Shown here piece after piece: positions 57,697-64,000 of a DNA stretch of 64,000 nucleotides. The first letter of the stretch is position 1. Every line of letters begins with the position of its first letter. The DNA is from Atkinsonella hypoxylon (taxonomy: Eukaryota > Ascomycota > Sordariomycetes > Hypocreales > Clavicipitaceae). A program made the translations under genes and the position numbers. The notes below the pieces were generated by a model. The model was not told where the DNA came from, made no database searches, and saw only the letters and a list, made by a program, of their open reading frames with translations. The DNA is taken from NCBI GenBank assembly GCA_000729835.1, contig JFHB01000048.1:62001-126000 (forward strand), in the 5' to 3' direction.

Positions 57697-59186
57697 GAGA
57701 TGAGACACGATATAGGATTTACCAACGATGCGGCGGCTGCTCTAAACGACCAAAGCATTGTTCGCGATAGTCTTACTACGCTCTTCTTGCGCTTTGAGCA
57801 ATCATCTGAGGAGCAATTCTGCATTTCAATATTATAGGCTTGTGTACGTCGCACGGTATATTGGGGGTCCTAAACCGAGCATTCACTGCGGCGTAGCCAC
57901 GTTACAATTTTTGCAATAGTGTACTATTCGTGCCTCCACGGGAATCTGACGCATGAATGCTCAGATTTTGGTCGGCCCTATTTTGGAGGCGAACACACTG
58001 GATCAACAACTGGCATTACATTGATCTTGGGATTGGGCGCAAGAAACTTGACTGCGTCGAAAGAATACCGGCAGTCGTGATTACTGAGCAGAGCTGCATT
58101 ATGATGTTGTGGCAATACTAAAAGACTATAGTTTATAGACAGAGTATGGCGTCATAATCCATAGCGGAACAATAGAGAGAATGTGTTCATGCTGAGCGCT
58201 GTGAAGCGCACATGGGGTTTTCAGACGGTTGCCATATGACAAACACTGCGCTGCGAGAGCGAGGTGAACACATATCGATGCTGCATTGCAGATATAGCCC
58301 TGCATCGCAGCCACGTGAATAAGGAGGTAGCTGTGTGCAACATCTTCGCTCTTCTAATATCGTGGGTTTCATGCAGGAATCTGAATCAGCCAAGTTAGTC
58401 GCAACCTTTCTGCAATGTGTGCAAGCCCGTCCAATCTATAACCACGATTCAGACAATGCCATTTCCTCCTGCGGACCACGCGGTTGGTGCTCGTTGCAAA
58501 ATGCGACGTCGCCGACTACAATCGCGGCCATTAGGGTTACCAGAAATAATTCATTCATCATTAACGATAGCAGTATTTTCTTCTTGTGTACATGGACGGA
58601 GGACGCATGAAACTAACCCACCATGTTGCAAGGCTCGACGGCAGAGCAGCGTTCGCAGATAAGCCGCAGCTCAATGTATGTTATACACGTCCATCGTACA
58701 GGAAGAGAACAAACAAGAATTCAAGTATGTCACTTGCATCAGGTCATCACCGCATCATGGTAGCCGCACTAGGGGCCCTCGTGATGATGGTTTTAGGCAA
58801 GGTTGAGGAAGATTTGTTCTAGACCATTGCTCGATTGCCGTCAGCCATCGTATGAGATTTTGAACGAATTCAAAGCGAAACTGGCGAATGTGATGTCGTC
58901 GAGTCATGCGGTCGTGTTGATAAAGAAACAAAGGAAGGGAAAGAAAAAGGTAAAGTCGCTTGCTCTATAAAAGATATTCTCGGCGCAAGTGGTGAATCAC
59001 GTGATGGGGTGGCGCTACTGCGGATCGCCCAAACGACCCGGCGGATGATTGTACCCTATCGTTGAGACATTCAGCCTCATCCTTTCATCCGCCCGATGCC
59101 TCACGCCTCTCTGTCACCCTCTGGCCCTTCGCGCTTCCCAGGCTAGATACCCGACAGAATTTTTCTACCGCGCCGTCAGTCAAATC
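57697..59186. other. 1.5 kb intergenic region upstream of MED19
   Basis: No gene supported; short frames at 58335-58822 are unrecognisable. The final 200 nt include ATCACGTGATG (58998-59008), a CACGTG palindrome close to the MED19 start, which could be a bHLH or Cbf1-type site (inference). Confidence 0.45.
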
Positions 59187-60350
59187 ATGGCCGCCGCTCT
59201 CCCCACGCCCGCGCACAGCGTCAGCTCGAGCAGCTCGCACCTCGACATCATGACGTCCGACGAAACACCGTTCAAGAGAAAGCGACCACTCGACGACATG
59301 GGGGACCGCGACCAGAAGAAAATGTATATCGGGAGCAGCGCGCTGGGGATCGAAGACTTGCACTTGGATATTGGCGAGAAGTACTTACTTTGCCAATATC
59401 CTGATGGCCAAACTCGTAAGGCCCTTCCCCCCCCTGCACTGGCTCTTTTGATCTCGCGTTCTTGTCGCTTTGGGGCAGGCTCTTCGCCAGAACGTGGAAA
59501 CCATCGACAGTAATTGGGAGATCTGTGTTTATGCGGAAGCATGTGTGATAGTTAACAAGTGTGTGGCCATCTCTAGAGCAACCTGAGCAGTTACCTCGGA
59601 CTTCGGAAGATTTGTACGAGATTTTCGAGCTGGCCGGTCTAGCAGCTGAAGTTGCCCGCGAGAAGCCAAATGGCGAGAAGAACGCCTTGAGGAAGACATA
59701 CAAGGGCCATATCAAGCGATTAGGAGTTGCCGGCCATTTTGACGTGCAGAAGAAGAAGGAAGACGCCCCGTCAGAATTTATGGCGATGCTTCAAGTGCCC
59801 GAGCTGGAATGGAACGTTCACCAAGTCAAAGGCCGTGAAGTCTCAGATGGCCTGTCGCAAACTGCTTTAGCCAACCTGGGCCGCGCCATGACTATGTCCA
59901 AAGGTCCTGTTCCCAAATCCGTCTGGGATACATCTGTGCTTGGCGACCTCGGACCATCCAACGGACATACCTCAAAACCGATATCAGCTAAACCCTCGGC
60001 GCCGAATACACCACTTGCCTCGACGCCGAACGCAATGGGCAGACTGAAACCCCAGGTACCGCCTGGTCATGACCCGAACCGGCCGCGGAGAAATATTAAG
60101 AAGCGGTCCTACGGCGATAGCAGTTTCGAGGGTTATGGTGAAGGATTCCCCGATGACGATGGCGGCATGGACACGGGCTACTCAACGGGAGAGGGCGAGG
60201 CAGGCCAGAAGCGACGCAAAAAGGTAGCTTGTTTTCCGCAGACTCGCTATCATAGGATAAGTCCTCTAACTGTCATAGAATTCCGGAAACTCGACGCCGA
60301 ATCCGATTATGCAACGGCAAAGTTACGGCCCTGGCATGGTCGGTGCTTAA
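59187..60350 (+). CDS. MED19: Mediator complex subunit 19 (Rox3)
   Basis: Head/middle-region subunit of the Mediator co-activator linking regulators to RNA polymerase II. Three exons: 59187-59415, 59577-60223, 60279-60350; product 315 aa. N-terminus disordered with an NLS-like KRKRPLDD; the Rox3 core (about 60-175) has EKYLLCQYPDG, LYEIFELAGLAAEVAREKPNGEKNALRKTYKGHIKRLG and EWNVHQVKGREVSDGL, all conserved in fungal Med19. The last exon reads NSGNSTPNPIMQRQSYGPG and then MVGA, a conserved ending that appears only after removing the 55-nt intron 60224-60278; without splicing the frame runs on to 60400 with nonsense sequence. Lys/Arg-rich clusters (RPRRNIKKRS, KRRKK) flank an acidic Gly/Asp stretch. 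Confidence 0.93.
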
Positions 60351-61016
60351 TAACTCCCGTCCTCATGCCAAGATTACAAAATATCGACAATCACGATTGA
60401 GCTGGCTTCACGCGTATCAGTCTACGGGCTTTGAGGATATCGTCAAATATCCTTTTGTAGTATCGGCTAGCAAGCAGGACCCGGCCTATTCGTCCCATTC
60501 CTGAATACCACGAATCAACGTACACGTGTGAACCGTGAGATTCAGTCCTTATAACCCTATCTCTTCAACCCTCTTTAGCACTAGATATTACTAGTCGTAT
60601 CGATCACAGTGCACTATAGTATGGGCATTATACATACTTGTTTCTTCATCGCATCTCTAGTTCGGCAGGACACGACCAGAATGGAGCTTACCATAACGTA
60701 TCTCAGTTGGGATAACACATCATGTACAGGAACAGGGCAAAAAGTCACGACACGAAACTAGAGGACCCCCTTTGAGCGATATTTGGCGTTTTTGGAGTTG
60801 ACTTGATGCGTTTTTTTTTTTTGAAAAAATTGGGGTTGAGTCACGAAACGGAGGGTCTATCAATGGAAAGGAAATTTTTCTTGTTTGAGTAAGTTCAATA
60901 AATAAACAAAGATCAGGAAAGCCATCTTTGAGCGGTTTTATATATCGTTATGGGATCATGATTATATTTACGTAGGAGAACAAGCCATGTACCTTTCCCC
61001 TTCTTTCTTCTTTCTT
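60351..61016. other. convergent 3' intergenic region, MED19 / Zn2Cys6 regulator
   Basis: 666 nt between convergent stops; a T-run at 60811-60822 and AT-rich sequence, nothing else recognised. Confidence 0.5.
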
Positions 61017-64000
61017 CTATAGATGTCCGTGTATGTCTCCACCAAAATTACCATTTTCCACAGACGGATATGCACCACCAGTCATTTCCGTCCAGTTCCA
61101 GTCCAGGGTTGCGGGGAGACCGAACAGGTCTTGTGGGAGGAGTGGTTGAGTAAAAGGGCGGGCTGTCAGTGGTACGGGGGGTCGAGGGATGCCAATAGTC
61201 CCAAAGGCATTCATATCGTTGCATGAATCGAAGTCTCCACTTTGCGGAGGTTGATATTCTTGCTGCCAGCTTGTCGAGGCATTAGATGGGGAGTGTCCAT
61301 TGTGGGAGACCGAGGCCACGGGGCCAAATGAGCTGGCCCCTTCTGATGTTGATGAGGGAGATAGCTGATTACCGGTTGGTTCGATGGTGGCTGAGGATAC
61401 GGACAGGTTGCGTGGAGGAGCTGTTGTGGCCACGGAGCCAGGCCAAGGGTTATCTGACGCCGACGTATCTGTCAAAGTAAACACGGATTTGGCCGACGTG
61501 CTGGATTTTGACGCAGAGTCAGCGTTCTTTCGTTTCCGGCAAGAAGACTGCTCCTTTTCAGCTCGCTCGATAACCACTTTGGAAATGCGACAGAATTCGG
61601 AGCAAATTCCCAGCATGCGATGTACACCGCCTTGCTCAGCCTCTTGGCCCAACATGGATAGAAAGGTAACGACAAGATCCATGAGGCGGGTGTCTGATTT
61701 CGCGCGAGGATCCAACGGATTTTGTAAAATGTTGCTGAACAAAGTCATGAGAGCGGAGACGGGGAAATACAAAATAAGCCTTCGTTCGCGTGTGTTAGTT
61801 GTTGATTGTTCGTAGAAGAGGGAAGTCAGTTTATAAGCAAGAGGTAGGAGCCAGCTTACCATACGCAAGAAAAGTCACCTTGAGGAACATATTTAAGCAA
61901 CGCAATAGAAGCTCTGGCGGAGGCAGTGCATAATTGAGCAGAAGAGAAGACTCGAGGGTTGAGCGGTCGAGAGTCCAGGCCCTGGATGGCATAGTTCGAC
62001 AGCCTGCTTGTCCAATAGCCATGATGAATAGACATGCGATGAATAGTGGTCAGGCAGTTATAATAAGTGAAATGTAACATGACAATATGCAGGATCAGTG
62101 GTGTGTGTGATGCCTTGATCTCGTGCTCCGGTCGAAAATCAACCGGAATCCTGTCTTTCCAATCTTCCAGTTCCCGATCTAATTCACCGATCGTGTTTAG
62201 TAGTTCTCCATCGGACTGTTTCGTTGCCTGCGTTGAGTACAATTTCTTGTACACACGGCTTTCAATCACGATGAATTCACACATTACACGGAAGAGATTC
62301 ATCTTACCCTTCCCGTCGGCAAGCGGAATATTTCCAATATTATCCACAGGATTGGCATCAGGCAGGCTGACATTCATATCGTCATCATCTTGGGCAGCCG
62401 GCCGTCCTGAGCGAAGACACAAATCCTTATCCAGCATGTATGCGATCCAGAAGACTCGTTTTCGTTGCTCGATCTCGATTGGATTCAGGTTGAATCCGGT
62501 ACCGCGCCTATGCAGGCCAATGCTATGCGATAATCGCACGGCAGCTGCAATCAGAAGAGAAGTAGGCTGGGGATTCGGTGTTCCTTGCATGAAGAGTGCC
62601 ATGCCCAAAAGAGCCTGGACACTGAGCAAGTCAGTGTTGCGCATGGTCAGCTCCGAAAAGACAGCCATGGCATTCTTCAAGTAGGCCCATGCCTTTTCAT
62701 CTTCCTCCTGAGGCACAAGATTGCTCATCACCCGTAATCGATGAGCGATTGCCAACGTGCAATTCAGACTCGCCCACCATCCGGACCCTTCGTAAGGATC
62801 TGACGAGTATTGTCTTTCTACCAGATGCATGAACGTCGGTTGGTGAAATAACGGGAACATGCAGTTGAAATTTTCAAAGTAATCCTGGAGAAGCGACAAA
62901 GCCTCGTTCTTAGGCGGAAGGGGCCGAAATACACGCCGTTGGAATAAGTCGCCAAAGACCTCAGGCTTCCAATTCGTCCATTTGTGATCGTCGACTGACA
63001 CCTCTGAGATCATAGTGGCGAATGAATTGTCTCCCGTTCGTGAGTTTACCCATTGGATACCTTTTGGTGAGAAGATAGAAAAGCCGGATGAGGATCCAAT
63101 GTATCGGGTCTCACCGGATTCGTTCGTGACTAGTGAGCACATCATTTCAGAGAGGACCGCTACCTCCTCCTCATCTTCCTCGTTGTCATTGGTGGAAGTG
63201 ATCGACTTGCGCTTGTCTTCCTTGTCTTTTTCTTTGTCTCTGGTATGACCTGGTGATGTGGCCATACTATGCGGTGTTGAGCCAGATCCTTCTTGTGCAG
63301 ACGCAGGTTGCGAGGGCGACGGGGGACTGGTGGCTACTGTTGATGCCTGACGGGACTTTTCCGTCAATTTCTTTTCTAGCGCGCCGAGATCTGTGCCATA
63401 GTCGTTTGCACCGAGTAAACCTGAGATGATTCAACATTAGCGGTTTGACGCCAGGATGGATAAGAACGATCTTCCGTCAAATACCTGATAACCGAAGCAG
63501 TTGTTCCATGCGGCCCAATTTATTCTCTAAGCTTTCAATGTACTTGGCACTACAGTGGAGGTAAGCAATTTAAAAAAAAAAGAAAAAGAAAGAAGTAGAA
63601 GAAGAAGCAATAGCTACATACCCTTTCGGAGGACTTCGCTTCTTCTCAATCTGTGTGAAAACGCAGTCGGTCTTGTAGTTGATACAATGGGTGCATGCAG
63701 GGAGTTTGCCGTCGCACTTGATCTTCTTCTTTCTACACATGTCGCAGGCCTGGACACAATGTTAACTAAACACTCTCGAACCAAGGTGCAAATCAAGTAC
63801 AGGTGTCTCTCACCCTTGCGATTCTCCTCCTCTTTGCTTCATTCGTGTCCTCCATAAGAAGATGAGCGTCGGGATACATACGTGCAGCAAAATCTGGTGG
63901 CATTTGAGGAACATTCGGTAGGCCGTCAGGACTGTAACCGCCAAATATCTGAGGCGGCTGATTCATGAGCGGCGGCGGCGCGATGCCAGGCATATGGAAC
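61017..64000 (-). CDS. Zn2Cys6 / fungal_trans transcription factor (5' end beyond window)
   Basis: Five exons in the window (transcript order): from the right edge to 63814, 63749-63622, 63549-63485, 63420-61860, 61779-61017; at least 898 aa counting from ATG 63993, though the frame stays open to the edge so the true start may lie outside. The binuclear zinc cluster CDMCRKKKIKCDGKLPAC followed by THCINYKTDC (C-x2-C-x6-C-x6-C-x2-C-x6-C) forms one exon; basic NEAKRRRIAR precedes it; the PPKG linker and a dimerisation coil (AKYIESLENKLGRMEQLLRL) follow. The fungal_trans middle homology region spans about 220-520 (FNCMFPLFHQPTFM, RLSHSIGLHRRGTGF, RKRVFWIAYMLDKDLCLRSGRP). The C-tail is Ser/Thr/Pro-rich and probably the activation domain. 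Target genes cannot be told from the sequence. Confidence 0.92.

Noticed and set aside
60224..60400. unspliced read-through C-terminus of MED19
   Set aside because: Removing the 60224-60278 intron restores the conserved family ending, so the longer frame is intron read-through.

Overview
The window is nuclear DNA of a filamentous ascomycete (Pezizomycotina, most likely Sordariomycetes; order Hypocreales is an inference). The evidence is spliced genes with 50-90 nt introns, GT-AG borders and CTNAC-type branch points, long AT/CT-rich intergenic stretches with homopolymer and microsatellite tracts, and fungal-specific families (Zn2Cys6/fungal_trans regulator, Tof1, Rox3/Med19, Ytm1, Bor1, fungal APH-like kinase remnant). 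I rebuilt exon structures by joining frames at splice sites; every multi-exon model given here keeps an open frame through all junctions.

Layout. 1-15 kb: a doubtful small membrane ORF (-), ER glucosidase II alpha (+), an EF-hand MscS-type channel (+), then after a 4.5 kb gap a disordered serine-rich orphan (+). 17.7-32.8 kb is a dense housekeeping block: glycogen synthase (-), a small orphan (-), ribosome-biogenesis factor YTM1 (+), a DEDDy 3'-5' exonuclease (-), LSM5 (+), RPB11 (-), glutamine methyltransferase MTQ1 (+) and a mitochondrial m-AAA protease (+). 34.5-42.6 kb: BOR1-type anion transporter (+), replication-fork protein TOF1 (-), and a divergent 3-hydroxyacyl/butyryl-CoA dehydrogenase (+). 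42.6-52.4 kb is almost gene-free and rich in microsatellites and short palindromic motifs. 52.4-64 kb: a homeobox regulator (+), a decayed APH-like kinase (-), a Rieske [2Fe-2S] protein (+), Mediator subunit MED19 (+), and a Zn2Cys6 regulator (-) that runs off the right edge.

There is no gene cluster or operon-like system. The genes are independent core functions: ER glycoprotein quality control, glycogen storage, ribosome and RNA metabolism, transcription, mitochondrial proteostasis and fatty-acid metabolism. The most interesting signals are an 11-bp inverted repeat carrying MluI cell-cycle boxes (ACGCGT) in the TOF1 promoter, a GC-AG intron in an intron-crowded LSM5, a 17-nt first exon plus 474-nt intron in RPB11, a kinase pseudogene, and two short motifs (TACTCCGTA and TACCTAGGTA) scattered repeatedly and almost only through non-coding DNA. 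I found no convincing new biological system, no CRISPR, no intact transposon and no tRNA or rRNA gene.
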